Origin: Clostridium niameyense
GTDB taxonomy: Bacteria > Bacillota > Clostridia > Clostridiales > Clostridiaceae
Assembly (NCBI RefSeq): GCF_001243045.1
Contig: NZ_LN849006.1
Span: 1 to 64,000 of the forward strand
DNA: 64,000 bases
Direction of reading: 5' to 3'
The notes beneath the pieces are model-generated. The model was not told where the DNA came from. It made no database searches and saw only the letters and a program-made list of their open reading frames with translations. This document shows, piece after piece, positions 20,122-29,293 of the stretch (its first letter is position 1; every line of letters starts with the position of its first letter). The position numbers were made by a program, and so were the translations under genes.

Positions 20122-20150
20122 TAGCATACTAGCATATTCTTCACTTATCA
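20122..20150 (-). promoter_or_regulatory. hupA promoter
   Basis: On the minus strand, TTGATA, a 17-bp spacer and TATGCT lie upstream of hupA. The leader also has a small AAGTAG/CTACTT hairpin near 20085-20100. Coordinates are accurate to a few bases. Confidence 0.55.
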
Positions 20151-20197
20151 AAAAAATCCTTCTTTAAAGCATATTTTTTTGTTAAGATAAGAAAAAT

Positions 20198-21643
20198 TTA
20201 TTTTTGTTTCGCCTTTTCCCATAGAGTATCCATTTCTTCTAAAGACATTTCATTTAAATCTAGTCCCATACTTAAAGCAGTACTTTCTATGTATTCAAAG
20301 CGATTTATAAATTTATCTATAGTATAATTTAAAGCATTTTCTGGGTCTATGTCAAGGAATCTTGCCACATTTACCACTGAAAATATTAAATCTCCTATTT
20401 CTTCTAATATTTTTGCCTCTTTTTCACCTTTGTATACATCCTTTATTTCATAATACTCTTCTACTATTTTATTCATAGCATCTTCTATATTATCCCAATC
20501 AAAACCTACCTTTGCTGCCTTCTTTTGAACTTTATATGCTCTCATTAAAGAGGGTAAGTTTTTAGGAACATGTTTAAGTTCATCTGTATAATTTTCTATT
20601 CCTTGTTCCCTCTTTTTTATTTTATCCCAATTTTCAATAACCTCTTTTGAATTTTCTGCAATAATATCTCCAAATACATGTGGATGTCTATTAATCATTT
20701 TATTACAAATACTGCTTATTACATCTTGTATAGTAAAAAAACCTTCTTCTGATCCTATTTGGCTATGAAACACTATTTGTAAAAGAACATCCCCTAATTC
20801 TTCTATTAACATATCTATATCATTTTCGTCTATAGCTTCTAAAACTTCATAACATTCTTCTATTAAGCACTTTTTAATAGAAAAGTGATCTTGTTCTTTA
20901 TCCCAAGGGCAACCATCTTTACTACGTAACTTTTCTATTATATCTAATAAATCTATAAAATCATAGTTGTTTTTTAAATCCTTTGGTATATAAATCGAAG
21001 TTAAATGATCTATATTCTCTTGTCTATCTAAGTCATAAAGAGGTATTTTTTTTATCTCTTCTATACCTTCTATGCCCGCACCCCTAACAAAATATATATC
21101 CGTGTCATCTTTATAATACTCCATAAGCTTTAATTTTACCTCTGATGCAATAAACTTATCATAAACTTGTGTAACTATAGTTCCTATCCTTTTATCTAAC
21201 GTTTTACTTTCAATGTCAAATGAATCAATAATCTTTAATCCTTCTACAGGATCTATGGTTAAACCTTCCATTAATGCATCTACAAAACTTACTGCTGGTA
21301 TAACTTTAAACTCTATATTTTCCCCTTTACATAAATTTATTAATATACTTACAGACTTCTCTGCTACTAACGGATGTCCTGGCACTGCATATACTATGTT
21401 TTCATATTCCTTGCTATTTTTTATTAAAGCTTTGGCTATATTTTCATAAACTTCATCAAAGTTTTCCCCTTTTTCATATTCATTATCAAAAGTATCGTAT
21501 TTTATTCCTATTTCTTTTAAATAATCTACTGTTGGATGTTTCTCTGTCCTTAAGTAAACCTTTTGTGATTTCTTAATATTCTCTATTGCACCTAAAGTTA
21601 TAGAGTCTTGAGAACCTGGTCCTAACCCTACAATTTTTATCAT
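20198..21643 (-). CDS. mazG: YabN: tetrapyrrole-methylase-like domain fused to MazG nucleotide pyrophosphohydrolase
   Basis: 481-residue fusion. Residues 1 to about 220 form a SAM-dependent tetrapyrrole-methylase-like domain (IVGLGPGSQDSITLGA, YAVPGHPLVAEKS). Residues about 225-481 form two MazG modules with the EExxE-type metal site LIEECYEVLEAIDENDID and EELGDVLLQIVFHSQ. MazG hydrolyses NTPs to NMP and PPi as house-cleaning; what the methylase half does in YabN is unknown. It begins 12 bp after spoVB. Confidence 0.94.
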   Translation of the reverse strand: MIKIVGLGPGSQDSITLGAIENIKKSQKVYLRTEKHPTVDYLKEIGIKYDTFDNEYEKGENFDEVYENIAKALIKNSKEYENIVYAVPGHPLVAEKSVSILINLCKGENIEFKVIPAVSFVDALMEGLTIDPVEGLKIIDSFDIESKTLDKRIGTIVTQVYDKFIASEVKLKLMEYYKDDTDIYFVRGAGIEGIEEIKKIPLYDLDRQENIDHLTSIYIPKDLKNNYDFIDLLDIIEKLRSKDGCPWDKEQDHFSIKKCLIEECYEVLEAIDENDIDMLIEELGDVLLQIVFHSQIGSEEGFFTIQDVISSICNKMINRHPHVFGDIIAENSKEVIENWDKIKKREQGIENYTDELKHVPKNLPSLMRAYKVQKKAAKVGFDWDNIEDAMNKIVEEYYEIKDVYKGEKEAKILEEIGDLIFSVVNVARFLDIDPENALNYTIDKFINRFEYIESTALSMGLDLNEMSLEEMDTLWEKAKQK

Positions 21644-21655
21644 GTTTATTCACCC

Positions 21656-23191
21656 TTACCTTCGCATAAATTTATTTTTTATATACTTATAATCCAATAC
21701 TCCCATTATAATGATTATAAAAGAATATATGATTATTCCTGCCAATATAGCTATTAAACAAGCTATCCTACTACTTATGGTATAATTATAGGCATAGAAG
21801 TAAATAAATTCAACAACTAATATCATTATTATAGAGGCAAAGGCTGGCTTTATAATTACATCATAATAATTTATAGAAACATTTAGCTTTTTCTTCAGAC
21901 ATTTTAAATTTAAAATTCCAGCTACTACATATCCTACAATAGTACCTAATACTGCCCCATATATATTAATATTAGGCATTGGAACTAATATTAAAGTTAT
22001 AAAGATTTTAAAAACGCATCCTATAGCTAAATTCATCACAGGAGTTATATACTTACCTACACCCTGTAAAATAGCTGTACTAGTTTGAGATAAGACTATA
22101 AAAGGAATAACCAAAGATAAATATCTTAATATTTCATAGCCTGCATCCTGACCCGGAAATATCAAATTTAATATAGGTCTTGCCATAAAGCTTAATCCTA
22201 AACAAGACGGAATTGCTATTATCATAGATAGCTTAATTGCCAATTCTAATTTTTTTATTATATCTATTTTCCTATTAAGTATGTACGATTCTGCTATTAT
22301 AGGCACTAATGAAGAGCATAGCGCCACTGATAAGGTTAATGGTACGTTTACCAATGTAAATGCCTTACCTGTTAATTGCCCATATAATATAGTGGATTGC
22401 TTATAAGTAAGCCCTGCTTCTAATAATTTTTGTGGCACTAAAGCAGAATCAATAAGACTCATTATAGTTCCTACTGCTGATCCTATTGATATAGGTATAG
22501 CTGTATATAATAGCTTAGTCATTATGAGTGAACTTCTTTTAGATTTTGATATATTAAACTCTCTTTTTATATGAAAATATTTAGAAATCAAATATAATCC
22601 GCCTAATAGACCCCCAGCTGCAGCACCAATAGCAGCACCCCCAGCAGAATACTCGATTCCCTTAGGCAATAACACATAAGCAAGTCCTACTCCTATAATT
22701 ACTCGTCCTAATTGTTCAATAATCTGTGACTTTGCTGTATACGTCATATTTTGTAGGCCTTGAAAAAATCCTCTAAATACGCTCATTATAGATATAAAAA
22801 AAGGTGCTAAGGATATACCTATTAACGAATAATAAGACTTACTATCCCACTTTAAGAAATATATTATTTTCTTAGAGAAAACTATAAGTATACTACTAAA
22901 GCCTAATCCCATTAATGTCATAAATATCATAGCTTCTTTTAGAACTAAAGCTACTCCTTTACTATCTCCTACTGCTTTTCTCTCGGATACCATCTTAGAT
23001 ACCGCTACAGGAATTCCAGATGCTGCTGCTATAAAAAACATATATAACGGATATGACATTTGATAATATCCTACACCTTCATCCCCTATAAGCATTTGGA
23101 GTGGCCATCTAAAAAATAGTCCTAAAAATTTCGCAATAATTCCAGCACATCCTAATATAAGTGTACCTTTTATTAAAGATTGTTTTTTCAT
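21656..23191 (-). CDS. spoVB: stage V sporulation protein B, MOP-superfamily flippase
   Basis: 511-residue integral membrane protein with about 14 hydrophobic segments, of the polysaccharide/lipid II flippase type. KGTLILGCAGIIAKFLGLFF and SYPLYMFFIAAASGIPVAVS are the SpoVB/MurJ-like signature regions. In B. subtilis it is needed for spore cortex synthesis. GGAGG precedes the ATG but lies within a long hairpin (separate entry). Position between spoVT and mazG matches the B. subtilis order. Confidence 0.94.
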   Translation of the reverse strand: MKKQSLIKGTLILGCAGIIAKFLGLFFRWPLQMLIGDEGVGYYQMSYPLYMFFIAAASGIPVAVSKMVSERKAVGDSKGVALVLKEAMIFMTLMGLGFSSILIVFSKKIIYFLKWDSKSYYSLIGISLAPFFISIMSVFRGFFQGLQNMTYTAKSQIIEQLGRVIIGVGLAYVLLPKGIEYSAGGAAIGAAAGGLLGGLYLISKYFHIKREFNISKSKRSSLIMTKLLYTAIPISIGSAVGTIMSLIDSALVPQKLLEAGLTYKQSTILYGQLTGKAFTLVNVPLTLSVALCSSLVPIIAESYILNRKIDIIKKLELAIKLSMIIAIPSCLGLSFMARPILNLIFPGQDAGYEILRYLSLVIPFIVLSQTSTAILQGVGKYITPVMNLAIGCVFKIFITLILVPMPNINIYGAVLGTIVGYVVAGILNLKCLKKKLNVSINYYDVIIKPAFASIIMILVVEFIYFYAYNYTISSRIACLIAILAGIIIYSFIIIIMGVLDYKYIKNKFMRR

Positions 23192-23250
23192 AATAATACC
23201 TCCGGAATCCTACTATAAATATAAGTATTTAGAATCCGAAGGTATTATTA
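23191..23250 (-). promoter_or_regulatory. long hairpin burying the spoVB ribosome binding site
   Basis: In the mRNA the 5' arm (complement of 23231-23250) pairs with the 3' arm (complement of 23191-23210): 20 positions with one T-T mismatch and two G:U pairs, around a 20-nt loop. The 3' arm contains CCGGAGG and reaches the first base of the spoVB ATG. No U-tract follows, so it is not a normal terminator. The likely effect is to repress spoVB translation unless opened. Confidence 0.7.
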
Positions 23251-23316
23251 CTTTAATTAATATATTTTTATAAATTGTTATTTATTTTAGCATATACTTA
23301 TATAAATATACACATG

Positions 23317-23868
23317 TTATTCTTCCATTTGTTTACCTAAGAATGAAGCTGCTGTTTCAATAAGTTTAACATGTAATTCTTCAAATTTTTCATTTTTTTC
23401 TGTAGAAACTATTATAACTGAACCTACAGTATCACCTTCAGCTATAATAGGTGCTATAATTTCACAAGAATATTTTCCATCAACATCCTCATCTTGATAA
23501 ATTGGTATTAACTTATCTTCACTATTTATAGAAATTATTTTTCTATCTTCTATAACCTTTTCTAATTCATAACTTATTTTTTTATCCACATATTCTTTTT
23601 TAGAAGCACCACTTACAGATATTATTGTATCCTTATCACTAATAATAACTATATTACCAATGCTTTGATGTAATGAATCTGTGTATCCTTTAGAAAATTC
23701 ACTTAAATCACCAATTGGTGAATATTTTTTTAATATAACACCTCCTTCTCTATCTGTAAATATTTCAAGAGGATCTCCTTCTCTTATTCTTAGAGTTCTC
23801 CTAATTTCCTTTGGAATAACAACTCTTCCCAAGTCGTCTATTCTTCTAACAATTCCTGTTGCTTTCAT
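23317..23868 (-). CDS. spoVT: stage V sporulation protein T, AbrB-type regulator
   Basis: 183 residues: an AbrB-like swapped-hairpin DNA-binding domain (1-50, MKATGIVRRIDDLGRVVIPK, then EIRRTLRIREGDPLEIF) and a C-terminal GAF domain (about 55-183). SpoVT modulates SigG-dependent forespore genes. GGAGG precedes the ATG. It follows a terminator and has a SigG-like upstream site. Confidence 0.96.
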   Translation of the reverse strand: MKATGIVRRIDDLGRVVIPKEIRRTLRIREGDPLEIFTDREGGVILKKYSPIGDLSEFSKGYTDSLHQSIGNIVIISDKDTIISVSGASKKEYVDKKISYELEKVIEDRKIISINSEDKLIPIYQDEDVDGKYSCEIIAPIIAEGDTVGSVIIVSTEKNEKFEELHVKLIETAASFLGKQMEE

Positions 23869-23924
23869 TACAATATTACCTCCTCTAAGTAAAATTTAAA
23901 TATATTAGAATTATTATGTATTAA

Positions 23925-23955
23925 TATTATCTTTCCAATTATGAAATTTTATGCA
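23925..23955 (-). promoter_or_regulatory. possible SigG/SigF-type promoter of spoVT
   Basis: Minus-strand TGCATA (23950-23955), 18-bp spacer, GATAATA (23925-23931). The -35 matches forespore sigma factors well; the -10 differs from CATAATA at one base. Forespore expression is established for B. subtilis spoVT. Confidence 0.42.
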
Positions 23956-23971
23956 CAAATGTTATTTAAAT

Positions 23972-24015
23972 AAAAAAAACTATCCCAAAATGATTTTCAC
24001 ATCATTTTGGGATAG
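23972..24015 (-). terminator. terminator of prsA
   Basis: 15-bp perfect stem CTATCCCAAAATGAT/ATCATTTTGGGATAG followed by eight U on the minus strand. Confidence 0.95.
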
Positions 24016-24022
24016 ATCTCCA

Positions 24023-25027
24023 TTACATTAAATTCTTTTCATATTTCTTTATCTTAGCTGATTTCTGCCATTTTTCCATTTCCTTTGTAAATGTATCTCT
24101 TTGTTTTTGTTGTTTTAATTGTTTCTCAATTTCTCCCTTAACCTTATCAAATGGTTTAACAGGATACTCTTCTTTTTTTACTGCTTTTATTATATGAAAT
24201 CCAAATTGAGTTTGAACTGGATTAGATACAGATCCTTCTTTTAAAGCTATAGCAGCTCTTAAAAACGTAGGATCTAGATCACTGTAATTCATAAGTCCTA
24301 AGTCTCCACCTTTATCTTTTGAACCTGGATCTTGTGAAACCTCCTTAGCTACTTTAGCAAAATCTTCACCGCCATCTATTCTTTGTTTTACCTTTTTAGC
24401 TTCATCTTGAGTTTTAACTAATATATGAGATGCCCTTATTTTATTTGGCTTTTCAGTAAACATGTATTGATTTTGGTTATAATAATCCTTTACTTCCCTT
24501 TCAGTCACTTTTACATCTTTTGTTACTTCATTTATTACTTTATCCATTATTATTTGTTTCTTAAAGTTTTCTTTTAGTGATTCTTTAGTAAACCCTGTAG
24601 ATTTTAATGTTTCTTCAAACTTTTTATCATCATTTTTATATATTGATTTTATTTCATTAATTTTTTTATCTGCTTCTTTATTTAATTCATCTTCTTTAGG
24701 TTCTATCTTCAATTCTTTAGCTTTCTGTAGTATAATTTTTTCCATTACCATTTCATCTAATATTTTATTTTTTTGTTCTTTTAAAATCCCTTTTCCTTGT
24801 TCGTTTTTATCAAAATCTTCACCATATTGCATCTTTATTTGTTGAACTAATTGTTTATATCTAGGATTTTCTTCTAACTCACTTCTTTTTATTTTTTCTC
24901 CATTTACTTTAACTACGGGACTTTTCTGTTTAGCTTCTGGTGTTTTTTCTACTAAGCTACATCCTGCAAATGATAATGCAAAAGTTCCAATTAAGACACT
25001 TGCCAATATCTTTTTTATATGTTTCAC
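24023..25027 (-). CDS. prsA: PrsA-like foldase lipoprotein, peptidylprolyl isomerase
   Basis: 334-residue lipoprotein. The signal peptide ends in the lipobox LSFAGC (lipidated Cys23). A SurA_N-like helical region (about 40-190) leads into a parvulin PpiC domain (about 195-285) with ASHILVKTQDEAKK, GGDLGLMNYSDLDP and QFGFHIIK. It assists folding of exported proteins outside the membrane. The start is GTG after GGAGG. It has its own promoter and terminator, so it is monocistronic between mfd and spoVT. Confidence 0.93.
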   Translation of the reverse strand: MKHIKKILASVLIGTFALSFAGCSLVEKTPEAKQKSPVVKVNGEKIKRSELEENPRYKQLVQQIKMQYGEDFDKNEQGKGILKEQKNKILDEMVMEKIILQKAKELKIEPKEDELNKEADKKINEIKSIYKNDDKKFEETLKSTGFTKESLKENFKKQIIMDKVINEVTKDVKVTEREVKDYYNQNQYMFTEKPNKIRASHILVKTQDEAKKVKQRIDGGEDFAKVAKEVSQDPGSKDKGGDLGLMNYSDLDPTFLRAAIALKEGSVSNPVQTQFGFHIIKAVKKEEYPVKPFDKVKGEIEKQLKQQKQRDTFTKEMEKWQKSAKIKKYEKNLM

Positions 25028-25075
25028 TTTAATTCCTCCACTCCACTATGTTTTATTTTTACAACAATTAAGGTA

Positions 25076-25104
25076 ATTTTATCATATAAGTTATAATACT
25101 ACAA
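25076..25104 (-). promoter_or_regulatory. prsA promoter
   Basis: -35 TTGTAG (25099-25104), 17-bp spacer, -10 TAAAAT (25076-25081) on the minus strand, between mfd and prsA. Confidence 0.6.
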
Positions 25105-25113
25105 AACATAAAA

Positions 25114-28100
25114 TTAATCATTATTTTCTACCATGTATTCTAAAAATTCCTTTAAAGTTAAAAATAAGTTTTCTCTCTTTATATCCTTTATTTTATATCC
25201 AATAGCTATTTTTTCTTTTAACTTAAATGCCACTTTATTTGAATACTTATCCAATATAGAACTTATAAGTTTTTGACTTAATCTATCTTTATTTTCAAAT
25301 TGGAAGATAACTTCCTGTCCCCTTTCTTTTATACTTTCTATACCAAGCTTCTTGCCTAAGCTCTTTATATAAGCTACATTTATAAGATTGTATACTGAAT
25401 TTGGTATATCAGAAAATCTATCTTCTATTTCTTCTTCTACATCCATAAGCTCTTCTTTAGAATCTATGGCAGCTATTTTTTTATATATTTCAATTTTCTG
25501 TGTTTCATCTTTTATATAAGTAGATGGAATATACGCGTCTACTTTCAGTTCTACAGAAGTTTCTATAGGTTCCCTCTCTATTTCCCCCTTAACTAATTTA
25601 ATAGTATCTTGTAGCATTTTACAATAAAGATCATATCCTATTGATGCCATATGACCATGTTGTGCAGATCCCATCATATTACCTGCACCCCTTATTTCTA
25701 AATCCTTTAACGCTATTTTAAAACCTGATCCTAGCTCTGTAAAATCTTTTATAGCCTTTAACCTTTTTTCGGCTACCTCTGTAAGAATTTTATCTTTTCT
25801 ATAAGTTAAATAACAATATGCCATTCTATTAGTTCTACCAACTCTTCCCCTTAATTGATATAACTGGGATAGACCCATTTTATCTGCATCATATATAATC
25901 ATGGTATTAACATTTTGTATGTCCATACCAGTTTCAATTATAGTAGTAGATATTAATATATCATATTTTTTATCTGTAAAGTCTAGTATAATTCCTTCTA
26001 ATTGCTTTTCTTTCATTTGACCATGGGCTATAGCTACTTTAGCCTCAGGAATAAGTTTTGATATAGCTGAAGCCATTTCATGTATATGTTCAACTCTATT
26101 GTAAACAAAATAAATTTGTCCACCCCTTGAAATTTCCCTTAATATAGAGTCTCTTATAAGCTGATCATTATATTCGACTACATAAGTTTGAACAGGATAT
26201 CTCTCCTCTGGTGGTGTCTCTATTACACTTATATCTCTAACTCCTACTAAAGACATATGAAGGGTTCTAGGTATTGGTGTTGCACTCAATGTTAAAACAT
26301 CTACATTCTTTTTTAATTTTTTAATTTTCTCCTTATGAGAAACACCGAATCTTTGCTCCTCATCTATAATTAAAAGCCCTAAATCTTTAAAGTTTATATC
26401 TTTTTGCAATATTCTGTGGGTTCCTATTAATATATCAACATTTCCCTCTTTTACTTTTTTAATAGTATCCTTTTGTTGCGCTACTGTTCTAAATCTACTT
26501 ATAACATCTATTTCTACAGGGAATCCAGAAAACCTCTTTTTAAAATTAGAGTAATGTTGTTGAGCCAATATAGTAGTAGGCACTAAAAAAGCTACTTGCT
26601 TTCCATCCATAATACTTTTAAATGCTGCTCTTATAGCAACTTCTGTTTTACCATAACCTACATCTCCACAAAGTAATCTATCCATTACTTTAGTGGTTTC
26701 CATATCACTTTTGATATCTTCTACAGCAGAAATCTGATCTGGTGTCTCTTCATAAGGAAATTCATCTTCGAACTGTTTTTGCCATACTGTATCTTTAGAA
26801 AATTTATATCCCTTTAGGGTAGATCTTACTGCATATAATTTCACTAGATCTTCTGCCATTTCTTCTATAGATTTTTTAACTTTTCTTTTTGTCTTTGCCC
26901 ACTCAGAGGTACCTAGTTTATTTATTTTAGGAGTTTTACTTTCACTACCTATATATCTTTGTACTAAATCTAGTTGTTCTACTGGAACATAAAGTTTATC
27001 ATCAGAATCATAGCTTATTTCTAAGTAATCTTTTTTATGACCTTGAACCTCCAATTGCTTTATACCTTTAAAAACACCTATACCATGATTTGAATGAACT
27101 ACATAATCACCAGGCTTAAGTTCAGTAAAACTTTTGATTTTTTGTGTACCCTTTTTATCATGTTTACGTTTTTTTCTTTTTTTAAATTGACCAAAAATCT
27201 CTTTATCAGATATTAGGCATAACTTTAAATCAGGATATTCAAACCCAGTTATTTGTTCACCAAATGTTACGAATACTTCTCCATCATCTATTTCTCTTAT
27301 AACATCTTTATAAAAAACCTCTATGCCCATTTCCTGCAAACTTTTTGCAAGTCTCTCTCCTCTACTTCTAGTACCCGATAAAATTACAGTTTTAAATCCT
27401 TGTTCTTTTTTTCTTTTTATATCTTCTATTAACATATCAACCTGTCCATGATAACTTTGCAACGTTAGTTGGGAAAAGTTAAACTTGTTTGCTGGTTTAA
27501 ATTCTTTTATAGAATTTTCTATAGCTTCGACAGTTATTATTCGCTCTTCTTTTAATAAATCAATCAATTCATCTTTATCTATAATAAGCTTTGCTTGTTG
27601 TGGAAGTATATCTCCTTTACTTAAAAAATTATTATAATTTTGAATAAACTCTAAATTTACACTATCTAATTTTCCTAAACATCTTTTTATTCCATCTACT
27701 ATTACTAAATAATCTTTAGTATAATCTAATAAAGTATCTAATCTTTCATAAAAATATGGTATAAAACTATCTATAGCCTCAAATCCCCAATTTTCCTTTA
27801 AAGATTCTAACTTTTGTTTTGTATTTTTAGTTATTTTCTCTTTTTGTATTTGATCTTTATCTAATTTACCTAATATAAACTTTAAATCTTTTTTTATATT
27901 TTCATATCCTCTATCTATATTTTTCTTTTCTAGTATAACTTCTTTTGCAGGAAATACCTTTATCTTATTAACCTTTTCAATACTCCTTTGTGATTCCACA
28001 TTAAAATTCCTTATGGAATCAATTTCATCCCCAAAAAATTCTATTCTATAAGGTTCAGAGGATATAGGAGTATATATATCAACAATTCCCCCTCTCGTAG

Positions 28101-28623
28101 AAAATTCACCTTTATTTTCCACTAATTCTACTCTTTCATAACCACCTTTTACTAGAAGTTCTTGTATTTTATCTATTTTAGCAGTATCTCCTACAGATAA
28201 ATCAAAAGTATATTTTTTATACAACTCTACAGGAATATAATAAGCACTTAATGACTCTATGCAAGTAACTATTATTTTTTTATCATTATTTAAAATCTCA
28301 TTTATTACCTTTAGTCTTTCCCATCTTAAGTCTCCTGAAATAGCATATATATCATAAAAAACTATTTCTTTAGAAGGTAAATAATAAACATTAGTAGTGT
28401 ATAATGATAAATCTTCATATAATTTTCGTGCTTCTATATCACTATTAGTTAGAATTAGTACACTTTTTTCTATAGACTCAAACAAGTTATCTATAAGATA
28501 ACTTTTTCCTGAATCAGATATTCCATGTATCTCTAAAGGATAATTATTTAAATTAATATTTTTTAATATTTGTTTAAAATTCATATTTTCCGTTAAAGGT
28601 GACAATAATCCCTTTAGCCTCAT
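25114..28623 (-). CDS. mfd: transcription-repair coupling factor
   Basis: Mfd removes stalled RNA polymerase at lesions and recruits UvrA. From the ATG at 28623 it has 1169 residues. An earlier GTG at 28635 lies inside the AAGGTGG binding site. In order: UvrB-like N-terminal module, RNA-polymerase-interacting CarD-like domain (LKPGDYVVHSNHGIGVFKGI), translocase with Walker A GDVGYGKTEVAIRAAF and DEEQRFGV box, RGRVGRTNRMAYCYLTY, and the C-terminal TRCF regulatory domain. It follows pth by 13 bp. Confidence 0.97.
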   Translation of the reverse strand: MRLKGLLSPLTENMNFKQILKNINLNNYPLEIHGISDSGKSYLIDNLFESIEKSVLILTNSDIEARKLYEDLSLYTTNVYYLPSKEIVFYDIYAISGDLRWERLKVINEILNNDKKIIVTCIESLSAYYIPVELYKKYTFDLSVGDTAKIDKIQELLVKGGYERVELVENKGEFSTRGGIVDIYTPISSEPYRIEFFGDEIDSIRNFNVESQRSIEKVNKIKVFPAKEVILEKKNIDRGYENIKKDLKFILGKLDKDQIQKEKITKNTKQKLESLKENWGFEAIDSFIPYFYERLDTLLDYTKDYLVIVDGIKRCLGKLDSVNLEFIQNYNNFLSKGDILPQQAKLIIDKDELIDLLKEERIITVEAIENSIKEFKPANKFNFSQLTLQSYHGQVDMLIEDIKRKKEQGFKTVILSGTRSRGERLAKSLQEMGIEVFYKDVIREIDDGEVFVTFGEQITGFEYPDLKLCLISDKEIFGQFKKRKKRKHDKKGTQKIKSFTELKPGDYVVHSNHGIGVFKGIKQLEVQGHKKDYLEISYDSDDKLYVPVEQLDLVQRYIGSESKTPKINKLGTSEWAKTKRKVKKSIEEMAEDLVKLYAVRSTLKGYKFSKDTVWQKQFEDEFPYEETPDQISAVEDIKSDMETTKVMDRLLCGDVGYGKTEVAIRAAFKSIMDGKQVAFLVPTTILAQQHYSNFKKRFSGFPVEIDVISRFRTVAQQKDTIKKVKEGNVDILIGTHRILQKDINFKDLGLLIIDEEQRFGVSHKEKIKKLKKNVDVLTLSATPIPRTLHMSLVGVRDISVIETPPEERYPVQTYVVEYNDQLIRDSILREISRGGQIYFVYNRVEHIHEMASAISKLIPEAKVAIAHGQMKEKQLEGIILDFTDKKYDILISTTIIETGMDIQNVNTMIIYDADKMGLSQLYQLRGRVGRTNRMAYCYLTYRKDKILTEVAEKRLKAIKDFTELGSGFKIALKDLEIRGAGNMMGSAQHGHMASIGYDLYCKMLQDTIKLVKGEIEREPIETSVELKVDAYIPSTYIKDETQKIEIYKKIAAIDSKEELMDVEEEIEDRFSDIPNSVYNLINVAYIKSLGKKLGIESIKERGQEVIFQFENKDRLSQKLISSILDKYSNKVAFKLKEKIAIGYKIKDIKRENLFLTLKEFLEYMVENND

Positions 28624-28636
28624 ATCAACTACCACC

Positions 28637-29209
28637 TTATATATCTTCTATTTTTATTCCATTAAATTTATTCATGGCATTTTGCATTCCTTGTGAAATT
28701 ACGTTAGTTGTTGCATCCACTGCTACATCTATTACTTTATTTATAATTTCTCTTTCCCCATTGGAAAATTTTCCTAATACATAATTTACTACATCTTTAT
28801 CAGTCTGTCCAATTCCTACTTTAATTCTAAAGAATTCATCGGAACTTAAATTACTAATTATATTTTTTATTCCGTTATGTCCACCAGCACTTCCCTTACT
28901 TCTTAGTCTTAATTTTCCTATTTCAATACTCATATCATCATAAATAACTATAATATTTTCCTTGCCCAATTTATAGAAATTAACAGCTTCTATTACACTT
29001 TCACCACTTAAGTTCATATATGTACTTGGTTTTAATAGGACAACTTTTTCCTGTCCTATTCTACCTTCTCCATAGATTCCTTTAAATTTTTGCCTATTTA
29101 ACTGAATATTATACTTATCTGCAATAGCGTCAACCACATCAAATCCTATATTGTGTCTAGTGCTCTCATATTCTTTTCCTATATTCCCCAAACCAACTAC
29201 TAAGTACAT
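28637..29209 (-). CDS. pth: peptidyl-tRNA hydrolase
   Basis: Recycles peptidyl-tRNAs released prematurely. The 190 residues have [20 protein letters not shown] (catalytic His near residue 20), [13 protein letters not shown] and [17 protein letters not shown] followed by [12 protein letters not shown]. The binding site TAGGAGTG precedes the ATG. It leads pth-mfd, the order seen across Firmicutes. Confidence 0.97.
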   Translation of the reverse strand: MYLVVGLGNIGKEYESTRHNIGFDVVDAIADKYNIQLNRQKFKGIYGEGRIGQEKVVLLKPSTYMNLSGESVIEAVNFYKLGKENIIVIYDDMSIEIGKLRLRSKGSAGGHNGIKNIISNLSSDEFFRIKVGIGQTDKDVVNYVLGKFSNGEREIINKVIDVAVDATTNVISQGMQNAMNKFNGIKIEDI

Positions 29210-29266
29210 ATTTACACTCCTAACTTTTTATTTAATTTTCACTAATTACATTATACTATAATAAAT

Positions 29267-29293
29267 AATAAAGAGACTAAATAGTCTCTTTAT
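29267..29293 (-). terminator. terminator of htrA
   Basis: 13-bp perfect stem AATAAAGAGACTA/TAGTCTCTTTATT that starts at the htrA stop codon and continues into A/T-rich sequence. Confidence 0.8.
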
